The notes beneath the pieces were generated by a model. That model saw only the letters and a program-made list of their open reading frames with translations, had not been told where the DNA came from and made no database searches. A DNA stretch of 60,564 bases from Deltaproteobacteria bacterium (lineage in GTDB: Bacteria > Myxococcota_A > Polyangia > HGW-17 > JAJRWW01), in NCBI GenBank assembly GCA_029938605.1, contig JAOZUO010000026.1, positions 1-60,564 on the forward strand, given 5' to 3'. Below, in pieces: positions 8,631 to 17,211 of the stretch. The translations under genes were made by a program, and so were the position numbers. Every line of letters starts with the position of its first letter. The first letter of the stretch is position 1.

Positions 8631-10025
8631 TCAGTCGCGTTTGGGTCTCGCTTTGTATCCGGGCGTATCCCCCGACCCCGTATCCCCAGACCCCGTATCC
8701 CCGGGCCAGTGGGTCTCGAACCGGGATCCACCGTCGGCGACTGCTTTCACCGTGACCGTGCCGCCGTGGGCCTCCAGGATGCGCTGTACGATGGCCAGTC
8801 CCAGGCCCGTCCCTCCGGACTCCCGGCTCCGGCTGGCGTCCACCCGTGAGAAGGGCTCGAAGATGCGCTCCCGGTCCTCGGGGGCCACGCCGGGGCCGTC
8901 GTCCGACACCGCCACCAGTACCCCGTCCTCTTCGCGCCGCACATCGACCACCACCCGGGATTTGGCGTGGCGTAGAGCGTTGTCCAGTAGGTTCCGTAGG
9001 GCCCGGCGAAAGTGCGGGAGGTCGGCGTTGACGATAATATCGTCGTTGACGTCGTCGTCGTCGTCGTCGTCGCTGACGTCGTTGACGTCGTCGTTGTCGG
9101 TCCGCAAGACACTTTCGATGTCGGGCCGCAGCTCGCCCTGCCGCTTCAATAGATCCTGCACCTCTCCAGACGCCTTCACCTCTTGCGGATTCAGCTCCAG
9201 GGCGCGGTCCCCGCTCTTGATGTACAGGAGCAGCTCGCCCACCAATTGGTCCAGCTCATCGAGATCCTCATCGATGGCGTCGATACGTTGGACTCGCTGC
9301 TTTTCGGTTTCGGCGCGCTGGAGCATCTCGAGGCCGAAGCGGATCCGCGCCGCGGGCGTGCGGAGCTCGTGGGACACCCCCTGAATCAACTGCTGCTGCT
9401 TCTCCAGCAGGAGCTGGATCTGGTCCGCCATGGCGTTGAATCGACGGGCCAGCCTCCCCACGGCGTCCTTGGAGGAGCCGTCAGCCCGGGCATCCAGCTC
9501 ACCGACGCTGATGCGGTCGGCGACGCGCGCCAGCTTTCGCAGTCGGCGCACCAGGGGCCACGACAGTCCAAAGCCGGTGAGCGCCACCACCGCGAACAGC
9601 GCCACCACCACTTTGGCGAGTGGGGCGTGATCCCAGCTCATGGGACGGCGCCCCACGGCCAGGAGCCGGGTATTCTTCCGCACGGGCATCCACACCGTGG
9701 CGCCGTGGTGCTTGCGCCAGATCACCCGGGGCTCGTTCCTGAGCCAGGCTCGACGCACTTCATCGGGGATCTTGTCCCGGGTAGGGTCCAGCAAACGGAT
9801 GGAGTGCTTCGACTCCTTCCGGAGAGCGGCGAGCTCGGCCTCCAGCCTCTCGGGCGGGGCCTTGTCCAGCCGGTAGTGCGCCTGGGCTACGGTGTTGACG
9901 TGGGACCTGAAATGGTCGCGCAACGTGCCCCGTGTGGCCGCAATGGCTCCCCAGCGCACAATGAAGAAGGAGGCCACGAGCACCAGGACCATGCCCAGGG
10001 TGATTCGGAGGACGAGGCGGCTCAC
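8631..10025 (-). CDS. two-component sensor histidine kinase (CpxA/RstB-like)
   Basis: The start is a GTG at 10025 that overlaps the regulator's TGA (GTGA), so the two genes are translationally coupled. The 464-residue protein has TM1 at about 5-30, a periplasmic segment, TM2 at about 136-158, then HAMP. The phosphorylated His is H219 in GVSHELRTP; the N-box is NLLDNALRHA, with DDGPGV and GGTGLGLAIV in the ATPase domain. An acidic tract at residues 310-329, encoded by GTC/GAC trinucleotide repeats, interrupts the ATPase domain before the N-box. It probably senses envelope stress or metals together with the downstream lipoprotein. Confidence 0.85.
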   Translation of the reverse strand: MSRLVLRITLGMVLVLVASFFIVRWGAIAATRGTLRDHFRSHVNTVAQAHYRLDKAPPERLEAELAALRKESKHSIRLLDPTRDKIPDEVRRAWLRNEPRVIWRKHHGATVWMPVRKNTRLLAVGRRPMSWDHAPLAKVVVALFAVVALTGFGLSWPLVRRLRKLARVADRISVGELDARADGSSKDAVGRLARRFNAMADQIQLLLEKQQQLIQGVSHELRTPAARIRFGLEMLQRAETEKQRVQRIDAIDEDLDELDQLVGELLLYIKSGDRALELNPQEVKASGEVQDLLKRQGELRPDIESVLRTDNDDVNDVSDDDDDDDVNDDIIVNADLPHFRRALRNLLDNALRHAKSRVVVDVRREEDGVLVAVSDDGPGVAPEDRERIFEPFSRVDASRSRESGGTGLGLAIVQRILEAHGGTVTVKAVADGGSRFETHWPGDTGSGDTGSGDTPGYKARPKRD

Positions 10026-10789
10026 GGTGCGCCCACCACGAGCAGGTAGCCGGAGCCGCGCACCGACTTGATCAGCCGGGGCTGTTTGCCGTCGTCGCCG
10101 AGCTTGCGCCGGAGGCGGGCCACCCGCAGGTCCATGGAGCGGTCCAAGCCGTCGTACTCCATGCCGCGCAACGCCTGGTAGATGTGGTCCCGGCTCAGGA
10201 CTTCGCCGGCGTGGGAGGCCAGGAGCCACAGCAGATCGAACTCCGCCGTGGTCAGGATCACGATCTCTCCATCCATGGTGGCCTGGCGGTTGCCCGCGTC
10301 CACCACCAGTCGTCCCACGGTGAGGCGGCGTAGGTTGGAGTCATCTGATGTGGAGTGGGCGTCGGAAGAGGAACCCGAGCCGGAGCCGGAGGGTGAGTCG
10401 GCGCTGCGCTCCATCCGCCGGAGCAAGGTGTTGACGCGGGCCAGCAGCCGCCGTGGGCGCACGGGCTTGGCCAGGTAGTCGTCCGCGCCCAGCTCCAGCC
10501 CCACGATCTCGTCCGTCTCCTCGCCGCGGGCGGTGAGCATAAGGATGGCGCCGTCGAATTGGGGCCTGACCTGTCGGCAGATGGTCAGCCCGTCGAGCCC
10601 GGGCAGCATGAGATCCAGGATCACCAGATCCGGCCGCTCACCCAGGATCCGGGCCGGGGCGCGGTCGCCACGGGACTCCACGGTTACCTCGAAGCCGCTC
10701 GCCTCCAGAAACTCCCGCACCAACGCGGCGAGCTTGGCGTCGTCCTCCACGAGGAGCACACGGGCGGAGGGGGGCAGGGGCTCAGTCAT
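10022..10789 (-). CDS. OmpR/CpxR-type response regulator
   Basis: The ATG at 10789 (MTEPLPPSARVLLVEDD) is the likely start; earlier codons do not extend the conserved domain. The receiver domain carries the acidic pair EDD, phosphoacceptor D59 in LVILDLMLPGLDG, T in MLTARG and K in YLAKPVRPR. The C-terminal winged helix includes LTTAEFDLLWLLASHAGEVLSRDHI and SVRGSGYLLV. The linker between the domains is a Ser/Gly repeat (SGSGSGSSSD). It is the first gene of the three-gene operon with the kinase and the CpxP/Spy-like lipoprotein. Confidence 0.9.
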   Translation of the reverse strand: MTEPLPPSARVLLVEDDAKLAALVREFLEASGFEVTVESRGDRAPARILGERPDLVILDLMLPGLDGLTICRQVRPQFDGAILMLTARGEETDEIVGLELGADDYLAKPVRPRRLLARVNTLLRRMERSADSPSGSGSGSSSDAHSTSDDSNLRRLTVGRLVVDAGNRQATMDGEIVILTTAEFDLLWLLASHAGEVLSRDHIYQALRGMEYDGLDRSMDLRVARLRRKLGDDGKQPRLIKSVRGSGYLLVVGAP

Positions 10790-10914
10790 GGCACTATCAT
10801 ACAACATCACGATCCATCATGAAGCCTGTGAACTCACCGGCGCTGTGGTCTTTTCGTACCGCTGTGTATCCAACAGTATCCGTGGTAATTTACCGCCCGA
10901 ACAAGGAGGTGTTC

Positions 10915-11493
10915 ATGAGAGTTGTGGCATTCAGCGGTAGCGCACGCAAGGACGGCAACACCGCGATTATGGTGAAGGAGGCGTTCTCCACCCTGGAGAA
11001 GGGTGGTGTCCAGACCGAGTTGGTGCAGCTCGCCGGTGAGAGGATCCGTGGCTGTCGTGCCTGCTACAAGTGCAAGGACAGCAAGGACCAGCGCTGCTCC
11101 ATGAACGACGACATCGTCAACGATTGCATCGCCAAGATGGTCGCCGCGGACGGACTCCTGTTGGCGTCGCCCACGTACTTTGCCGACGTCACCTCGGAGA
11201 TCAAGGCGCTGGTGGATCGAGCGGGCATGGTCTCGCGCATGAACGGAGACATGCTCAAACGCAAGGTGGGAGCGGCCATCGCCGTGGCGCGCCGGGCAGG
11301 GGCCATCCATTCCTTCGACTCCCTGAATCACTTCTTTCTCATTGGCCAGATGATCGTCGTGGGGTCCAGCTACTGGAACCTGGGCTATGGTGCGGACAAG
11401 GGCGATGTGGCCAAGGACGAGGAGGGGATGCAGGTGATGCGGACCCTCGGTGAGAACATGGCGTGGCTGTTGGGGCGTTTGGGACCCGCATGA
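10915..11493 (+). CDS. flavodoxin-fold NAD(P)H-dependent FMN reductase
   Basis: The start is the ATG at 10915, preceded by a near-perfect AAGGAGGT ribosome binding site. The 192-residue protein starts with VVAFSGSARKDGNTAIM, an FMN phosphate-binding loop, and contains GCRACYKC with three cysteines and ASPTYFADVTSEIKALVDRAG, both typical of iron-sulphur-flavoprotein/NADPH-dependent FMN reductases. It probably reduces flavin or quinone substrates in the cytoplasm. Its stop overlaps the next start (ATGA), so it is coupled to the B3/4-domain gene. Confidence 0.85.
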   Translation: MRVVAFSGSARKDGNTAIMVKEAFSTLEKGGVQTELVQLAGERIRGCRACYKCKDSKDQRCSMNDDIVNDCIAKMVAADGLLLASPTYFADVTSEIKALVDRAGMVSRMNGDMLKRKVGAAIAVARRAGAIHSFDSLNHFFLIGQMIVVGSSYWNLGYGADKGDVAKDEEGMQVMRTLGENMAWLLGRLGPA

Positions 11494-12245
11494 CCCGCAT
11501 GACCCCCACCCTTCGTATCGACGCCTCGCTGGATCCCTGTCCCTGTCGGCCGGCGCTGATCTGGGCGGAGGACATCGATGAGCCGGCTCCCAGGGACGCG
11601 CTTCGGCCGCGCCTGGCGGACCTGGTGCGGCGCGCGGCGGATGCGGCGGATGCAGGTGAGAATTTCTGGGCGCCCGACGTTAAGGCCCGCGTTCGGCGGA
11701 TGTTGCGACACGGGAAGTACAAACCCAATGGACGCGGCAAGCCCGCGAGCGAGTTTCTGCTCGGGGCGGCCGGTCGTGGTGACTTCCCAGCCATCAACCC
11801 ACCGGTGGACGCCAACAACGCGGTCAGCCTGGAGTCCGGTCTGCCGGGGTCCATCTTCGATACGGCCCTTTCCGGTGAGGCGCTGGTGCTGCGCCGGGGG
11901 CGGCCCGATGAACGGTATGTCTTCAACCCCACGGGGCAGGAGATCGACCTGACGGATCTGCTGCTCGTGGCCCGGGATGGTGCCGGAGACGGTGCCGGAG
12001 ACGGAGACGGTGCCGGAGACGGAGCCGCGGCAAAGGACTGCGCGCCCTGTGGCAACCCGGTCAAAGACAGCATGGCCACCAAGATCCAACCCGAAACCCG
12101 CCGCCTGGTGGCGGTGCTATATGCGCCCTTCGATGAGCCCGCGGAGCGGCTGGAGGGTTGGGCTCGACGGTATGAAGAGCTGCTGACGGACTGGTGCGGC
12201 GCTCAGCGAACCGGGCACGAGATCCTCGATCCGAGCAATCAATAG
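11490..12245 (+). CDS. B3/B4 tRNA-binding-domain protein
   Basis: The ATG at 11490 overlaps the preceding stop. The core INPPVDANNAVSLESGLPGS is the hallmark of the free-standing B3/4 domain, related to the PheT editing domain, so a tRNA-editing or aminoacyl-deacylase role is possible but unproven. A Gly/Asp tandem repeat (DGAGDG units, residues about 172-183) interrupts the domain and looks like a recent repeat expansion. The C-terminal part (RRLVAVLYAPFDEPAERL) continues the domain. The next gene starts 13 bases downstream. Confidence 0.7.
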   Translation: MTRMTPTLRIDASLDPCPCRPALIWAEDIDEPAPRDALRPRLADLVRRAADAADAGENFWAPDVKARVRRMLRHGKYKPNGRGKPASEFLLGAAGRGDFPAINPPVDANNAVSLESGLPGSIFDTALSGEALVLRRGRPDERYVFNPTGQEIDLTDLLLVARDGAGDGAGDGDGAGDGAAAKDCAPCGNPVKDSMATKIQPETRRLVAVLYAPFDEPAERLEGWARRYEELLTDWCGAQRTGHEILDPSNQ

Positions 12246-12258
12246 ACGGAGAGAACCC

Positions 12259-12564
12259 ATGGAAAAGCGCGTCGCCCACTGCCATCTACTCGCGAAGTTG
12301 TTGGCCTCCGACATGATCATGACCGATGAGGAGCGGGCTTTCCTGGATCGGACCATGGACCGGCTGGACCTCACCGAAGAGGAGCGAGACCGGGTGCTGC
12401 ACTTCGAGGACGCCGAGGGGGCCGAGGCCACCATGCGCGCGCTGCCCGAAGCCGACCGCCAGGTCGTGCTCGATGATCTCGTGGGGGCGGCCCTGGCCGA
12501 TGGCCAGCTCACCTCCGCCGAGACGGCGCTGGTCAAGAAGATCGCTGAGTCCCTGGGGCTGTAG
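12259..12564 (+). CDS. TerB-like protein
   Basis: This 101-residue acidic, all-helical protein matches the TerB/DjlA-N fold pattern: an N-terminal AKLLASDMIMTDEERAFLDR segment and a second half DDLVGAALADGQLTSAETALVKKIAESLG, both with the internal acidic/Asp-Gly motif. TerB-like proteins bind metal and often act as membrane-linked scaffolds. It ends the small operon with the FMN reductase and the B3/4 gene. Confidence 0.7.
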   Translation: MEKRVAHCHLLAKLLASDMIMTDEERAFLDRTMDRLDLTEEERDRVLHFEDAEGAEATMRALPEADRQVVLDDLVGAALADGQLTSAETALVKKIAESLGL

Positions 12565-12583
12565 TCTGCCTGGTCTACCGGGC

Positions 12584-13201
12584 CTACCTGGCCCGGCGGC
12601 GGATCGACACGTCCTTGAGGTGCCGGGTGATGATGGCCACGAAACCCTCCACGGACATGTCCCGCAGGTTGTCGTCTTTTCGACAGTACTTACGGTTGCC
12701 GTCCACGTTCTTTTCCTGAATGAGGGCATCGAGGCTGGTGTGCTCGGGATCCTGGCTGCGGGTGTCGGTGGTGGTGACGGTATCTTTCCCCACGCCGCGT
12801 CCACCCCGGATGGTTCGTAGAAATTCCACGTCCACGTCCAGGGGTACATTGTCTCGCTCGTAGTGGCCGCGGATGTGGACCAGCATCTCCTTCTCCACCG
12901 AGGCGTCCAGGGTCATGATGAGCTTGGTCCAGCCCTCGCTTACGTAGTTCTCCGGGTAGGTGGCCGGGAAGGTGAGCCCGATGCGACCCATGGGCACCGC
13001 CTGGTTGAAGGTGAAGACGAAGGACTGCGTTCCGTCGATGAGCGCGTACCGCATCTGGCAGGAGTTGACGCCACACTCCTGGAGCGCGGTGACGTTTGAC
13101 TTCCACAGCTCGATGGTGGAGGGGGCGACTCTACGCCGCTCCGCCCAGTTGATGCCGCCTGGCGCTCCGCTATTTGGGGTTGTGGGACCGGATGGGACCA
13201 T
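12584..13201 (-). CDS. hypothetical protein
   Basis: The frame is open to 15655, but everything upstream of about 13202 is antisense to the HEAT/MORN gene. I chose the ATG at 13201 (MVPSGPTTPNSGAPGG) because a GGAAGG precedes it by about 10 bases. The 205-residue product has no signal peptide or membrane segment. Blocks such as ALQECGVNSCQMRYALIDGT and EKEMLVHIRGHYERDNVPLD suggest a beta-rich domain with two close cysteines. The basic C-terminus ends RHLKDVSIRRRAR. I do not recognise the family. Confidence 0.55.
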   Translation of the reverse strand: MVPSGPTTPNSGAPGGINWAERRRVAPSTIELWKSNVTALQECGVNSCQMRYALIDGTQSFVFTFNQAVPMGRIGLTFPATYPENYVSEGWTKLIMTLDASVEKEMLVHIRGHYERDNVPLDVDVEFLRTIRGGRGVGKDTVTTTDTRSQDPEHTSLDALIQEKNVDGNRKYCRKDDNLRDMSVEGFVAIITRHLKDVSIRRRAR

Positions 13202-13417
13202 TGCCGTGTGACCTTCCAGGGGTAGAGCTCCAACGAAGTCTGCTTCGTTGAACGGGACTATATGTTGCGTAAATAATGTAATGGTAACGACGGACAGATT
13301 GCAAGGAGGTTCTGGCCTTCCTTCGGAGAAGCTGAGGTCTTTCTCCGGCGAGTTTGAGGTCTCCCGCCTTCGGGGCCACCGTGATATGGTTTCGTCCTCA
13401 ACTGGAGGCAAGAGACG
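13202..13417. promoter_or_regulatory. divergent promoter region with an 8-bp inverted repeat
   Basis: This gap lies between the divergent hypothetical gene (start 13201) and the HEAT/MORN gene (start 13418). A perfect inverted repeat, CAACGAAG at 13231-13238 and CTTCGTTG at 13243-13250 with a 4-base loop, sits about 30 bases upstream of the minus-strand start. It could be an operator or a 5'-UTR hairpin. The middle of the gap is A/T-rich (around 13259-13290), as expected for promoters. Confidence 0.45.
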
Positions 13418-15949
13418 ATGACTAAGTGGCGAAATGCCGGCATTTTTGTAGTCCTCGGGGCTGTGGCCTTCGTGGTTGTGACCTGTGGTCCGGCGGTGAG
13501 CAACACCACCGGGCCGCGAAAAACGCGATACTCCAAAACCGGCAAGGGGATCTACAATGCGGATCCCCAGGCGCGCATTGATGCGGTCCTGGTGCTCGCC
13601 GAGATGCGGGACAACCGCAGCCTCGCCCTGTTGACCGTGGCCCTCAAGGACGAGGACGCCCGGGTGCGGTTGGCCGCGGTGCAGTCCCTGGCTCAGCGCG
13701 CGGACCTGAGCGTGCTGGGCGCCCTGGCCACGGCGGTGAAAGACCCCAGCGAGAAGGTACGTCTGGGCGCGGTGGCGGCTCTGCAGAAGCTGGGCGGTGC
13801 CCAGGCTGTGTCCATGGTGCTGCATCGATTGGGCATGGGCAGTACCCAGGAGCGGCAGGCCGTGGTGGACTGTCTGGCCAAGCAGCTTCGGCAGTCCAAA
13901 GCGCCCGACCGCATGGACGCCGTTAAGCGGTTGGTGATCATGGTGAAGGCGGAGCGCGCGCAAGCCACCAGGGATGCGGGGGCGGTCCTCGCGAAGATCG
14001 GCGGGTTGGCGGCGGACGCGGTGCTCGACGCCCTGGCAGCGGCCAGGCCGGGGAGTCGCGGTGCCTGGATGGCGCGCCTGGAGAAGGTGCTGCTGCACGC
14101 AGGCCGGCCGGCCATGAAGACGCTGCTGCAGTCCATCCGGTACGCTTCGGATAGCGAGACCCGGGCCCGGGCCTCCCTGGCGCCCCTGGCGCGTATCGGC
14201 AAGGACGCGGCGCCCGAGCTGGTGGCGCTGTTGGACTGGCGCAAGAAGCACTCGGCCCAGGTGGGCCGGCTCGCTGGGCGGGTACTGGTGCGCATGGGAG
14301 CTCAGTCCGTGGGGGCGTTGACTCCGCTGCTCAAGGACCCGCATGCGGACCGCCGGCTGGTGGCCGCTGCGCTCCTGCGTCGCATCCGGAGCGCCAAGGC
14401 CATCGCCCCCCTGGCGGCCCTGCTGGGGAAAGAGAAGAAGCGAGTGGTGCGGGCGGCGGCGTTGCGGGCCCTTGGAGCCACTGGTCACAAGCGGGCCGTC
14501 AAGCCCATCCTCGACGCTCTCCGCAAGGACACCGGACGGGTGAACAAGGCAAAGGCCTCCCGCTGGGCGCCCTATCGGGAAGCGCTGGTGGAGCTGAAGC
14601 CGTCGGCCCAGACCCTCGCGGCGGCGCTCAAGGACAAAAAGGCCCAGGTGCGACTCGTGGCCGCGCAAGTCATCGCTCGCCTCAAGCCCGCCCTCGGCGC
14701 GGAGGTGGCGGCTGCCCTCAAGGATGGCTCCCCCGCGGTGCTCAGGGCCGTGGCTCTGGCCGCGGGCGCCCTGCGCGCCAAAGGGGCGGTGAAGCGGCTC
14801 AGCAGTCTGGCCTCCCACAAGGATTTGACGGTGCGCGTGAACGCCATCACCGCGCTGGGCCTCATCGGAGACAAGAAGGGCTTTACCGCCGTGAAGCTTG
14901 CCGAAAAGAAGCGCAACCCCTCCCAACGGGCGGCGGTGGCCCTGGCCCTGGGGCGGCTGGGGGACAAGCGGGGCCTGAAGTCTGCCCGCAAGATGGGCTA
15001 CAAGGTGGAGCCCGTAGTACGCGCGGCTGGGCGCTGGGCCGTCCAGAAGCTCCAGTCGAAGCCCACGACGTTGCGGAACCCGACCCTCTGCGGCCTGGTG
15101 GTGGCGCAGCAGCTCAAGTGCGCGGATCCGGCCACCGGGCTGCGCCGCAAGACGGATGTGCTGGGCGTGGACGTGGCCCAACTGTGCCGGTACGAGGACG
15201 CAAAGAAGTGGGAGCACCTGATCAACCGGCGCAAGTGCAAGGATCTGCAGGCCGCCCTCCGACGCATGGCGACCAAGCTCGCGGGCGACAAGATCGTCAC
15301 CCATTGGAGCCGGAGCAAGCGCTACGAGACAGCCACCTACTACGGCGGCATTCGTCACGGAGCCGCCGAGCGGCGTTACCCCAGCGGTAAGCTCATGGTC
15401 CGGGGGAGCTTCTACAAAGGCCGACGCCACGGAAGCTGGGTCACCTTCTTCGAGAACGGCAAGCGGCGATCGGAGGTCACCCTGGTGCTGGGCCGCAAGA
15501 TGGGGCCCTACAAGCGGTGGTACAAAGACGGCAGCCGCCACAAGGAAGGCGCCTACAAAAACGGTGGGCGTCATGGCGCCTGGACCCAGTGGTACGAAAA
15601 CGGTCAGAAGTCCGCAGCCTATCTCTACGTTGACGGACGCCTCGAAGGGAAGCAAACCTCCCTGTACACCAATGGCAAGGTCAGCGGCGAGGCCCTCTAC
15701 AAGGGCGGCCGTCGGGAGGGCGCCTGGAAGACGTGGTACGATTCGGGCGCCAAGCGTTCCGAGGGGCTGTACAAGGCCGGCGAGAAGATGGGCGCCTGGA
15801 CCTGGTACTACAAGAGCGGCCGCCAGCGGGAGACCGGCTCCTTCATGGACGGGCGCAAGACCGGCTCCTGGTCCTCCTACGACAAGGAGGGCAACCTCCT
15901 CGAAAAGTGCGAGTACACCGGTTCCGGCGCTCCCAAGTGCACGCAGTGA
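13418..15949 (+). CDS. HEAT-repeat and MORN/YwqK-repeat lipoprotein
   Basis: This 843-residue protein has a hydrophobic N-terminus ending in VVVTCGP, a probable lipoprotein signal. Residues about 50-560 are HEAT/PBS-lyase-type helical repeats, seen in units such as LLTVALKDEDARVRLAAVQSLAQ and KDPSEKVRLGAVAALQKLGG. A Cys-containing linker follows (LCGLVVAQQLKCADP). Residues about 640-840 are MORN/YwqK-type repeats of the form G-Y/F-K-G-R-R-H-G-x-W-x-x-W/F-Y/F-x-x-G-x. I infer a large extracytoplasmic scaffold; joining these two repeat classes in one lipoprotein is unusual. Confidence 0.8.
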   Translation: MTKWRNAGIFVVLGAVAFVVVTCGPAVSNTTGPRKTRYSKTGKGIYNADPQARIDAVLVLAEMRDNRSLALLTVALKDEDARVRLAAVQSLAQRADLSVLGALATAVKDPSEKVRLGAVAALQKLGGAQAVSMVLHRLGMGSTQERQAVVDCLAKQLRQSKAPDRMDAVKRLVIMVKAERAQATRDAGAVLAKIGGLAADAVLDALAAARPGSRGAWMARLEKVLLHAGRPAMKTLLQSIRYASDSETRARASLAPLARIGKDAAPELVALLDWRKKHSAQVGRLAGRVLVRMGAQSVGALTPLLKDPHADRRLVAAALLRRIRSAKAIAPLAALLGKEKKRVVRAAALRALGATGHKRAVKPILDALRKDTGRVNKAKASRWAPYREALVELKPSAQTLAAALKDKKAQVRLVAAQVIARLKPALGAEVAAALKDGSPAVLRAVALAAGALRAKGAVKRLSSLASHKDLTVRVNAITALGLIGDKKGFTAVKLAEKKRNPSQRAAVALALGRLGDKRGLKSARKMGYKVEPVVRAAGRWAVQKLQSKPTTLRNPTLCGLVVAQQLKCADPATGLRRKTDVLGVDVAQLCRYEDAKKWEHLINRRKCKDLQAALRRMATKLAGDKIVTHWSRSKRYETATYYGGIRHGAAERRYPSGKLMVRGSFYKGRRHGSWVTFFENGKRRSEVTLVLGRKMGPYKRWYKDGSRHKEGAYKNGGRHGAWTQWYENGQKSAAYLYVDGRLEGKQTSLYTNGKVSGEALYKGGRREGAWKTWYDSGAKRSEGLYKAGEKMGAWTWYYKSGRQRETGSFMDGRKTGSWSSYDKEGNLLEKCEYTGSGAPKCTQ

Positions 15950-15971
15950 TCATCCCAGAGGCGAGAACAAT

Positions 15972-17072
15972 CTATTGGGCCCGGCCGGTGGTGAAGGCTC
16001 GCCACCAGACACTCAGCTCGTGGCCGGCTTTGAAATCCATCTGCCGCCCAAGTCGCCTCACGCCACGGAGGCGGCCGGCATGATCGAAATCGAACTGCAC
16101 CCGAAACACTGCCGTCGATAGGTTCGACAGGAGCCCGAAGCGGGCGTCCGCCAGGTTCACCCGGTGGCCGCCTGGGGTCTTGTCCACCTGAACGCGAGTC
16201 ATGCCGCCGGTGAACCATTGAAACATCCTGCCGCGTTCGCTGGCCAAAGCCTTTGCCACCAGGGTCTTTGCCACCAGGGAACCCGTGGGGCGGTCGTATG
16301 ACTGGAACGTGATGCGTCGCCCGGCCCAGGAAGAGGCCAGGCCGAGCCGGAGATCTCCGCGCTTGTTGCGCGCCGCCACCCGCCAGGCTCCTATGACGAG
16401 CATGGTGGGCAGGGCCCGGACCTCCACGGCCGCGAACCCGTCTGCCTTGAGCTGTTTCTCTGCACGTGTCGACACGGCCTGGGACAGCCCAAGGGCCACC
16501 AACAGGTAGCAGGTCGTCCACGCCAGCGCGCCCACGGCCACCCACCGTCGACGTGGCCCCGGTTCCCGACGCATGCGGATCAGGCACCAGAGTGCCACGC
16601 CCCACATGGGCAACGAGCAGGCGAGATCCACGATGGATACCGCGTCCAGGGCAAACCGGTGATTCGAAAGGGGGGCGAAGAGCTGCGTGCCGTAGGTCGT
16701 GAACAGATCCAGCAGCGGGTGGGTCAACAGGGCCCAGAAGGCCAGGTGCGTCCAGACCAGCCATTCCCGGCGTTTTGGGGCTCCGGCCCCCGCTCCGGCC
16801 CCCGCTCCGGCCCCCGCTCCGGCCCCCGCTCCGGCCCAACGGTACCCCGCATACCCCACCAGGGGCGACACCACCGCCAGCGTCAGCAGCGAGTGCGTGA
16901 TCCCCCGATGATGCACCAGGCTGGCGAACTCGCCTCCCAACCGCGTCACCATATCCAGATCCGGCAGCAGCCCACAGGCCGCCCCGAACACCACGGCCTT
17001 GCCCCCCAGCCGGTGTCGGAACCCAGCCTCCGCCACCGTGGCCCCGAGCGCAATCTGAGTGAGCGTATCCAT
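15972..17072 (-). CDS. YdjM/LexA-binding-type inner membrane metal-dependent hydrolase
   Basis: This 366-residue protein starts MDTLTQIALGATVAEAGF and carries GLLPDLDMVTRL, HHRGITHSLLTL and LTHPLLDLFTTYGT, the His/Asp motifs of the YdjM (DUF457) membrane family. About four membrane segments lie in the N-terminal half. A Gly-Ala dipeptide run at about residues 81-97 is encoded by tandem repeats of a 12-base unit near 16785-16840. The C-terminal 150 residues form a soluble domain. Substrate unknown. Confidence 0.8.
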   Translation of the reverse strand: MDTLTQIALGATVAEAGFRHRLGGKAVVFGAACGLLPDLDMVTRLGGEFASLVHHRGITHSLLTLAVVSPLVGYAGYRWAGAGAGAGAGAGAGAGAGAPKRREWLVWTHLAFWALLTHPLLDLFTTYGTQLFAPLSNHRFALDAVSIVDLACSLPMWGVALWCLIRMRREPGPRRRWVAVGALAWTTCYLLVALGLSQAVSTRAEKQLKADGFAAVEVRALPTMLVIGAWRVAARNKRGDLRLGLASSWAGRRITFQSYDRPTGSLVAKTLVAKALASERGRMFQWFTGGMTRVQVDKTPGGHRVNLADARFGLLSNLSTAVFRVQFDFDHAGRLRGVRRLGRQMDFKAGHELSVWWRAFTTGRAQ

Positions 17073-17211
17073 CCGGACATTCTGGGGCTTAGATCAGGCG
17101 ACGTCCAGTCCCCGTCGCATCTTCCTGATCCGGTCGAGCCCAAAGCCTACGGCTGGACCTGGCGAGTCAGCGCTGGTAGATACTGGGACATATGTGGATA
17201 CGGTACACGCG

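Noticed and set aside
13202..15655. Long minus-strand open frame upstream of the hypothetical gene at 12584-13201
   Set aside because: It is antisense to the HEAT/MORN gene and has no domain pattern; high GC leaves such shadow frames open.
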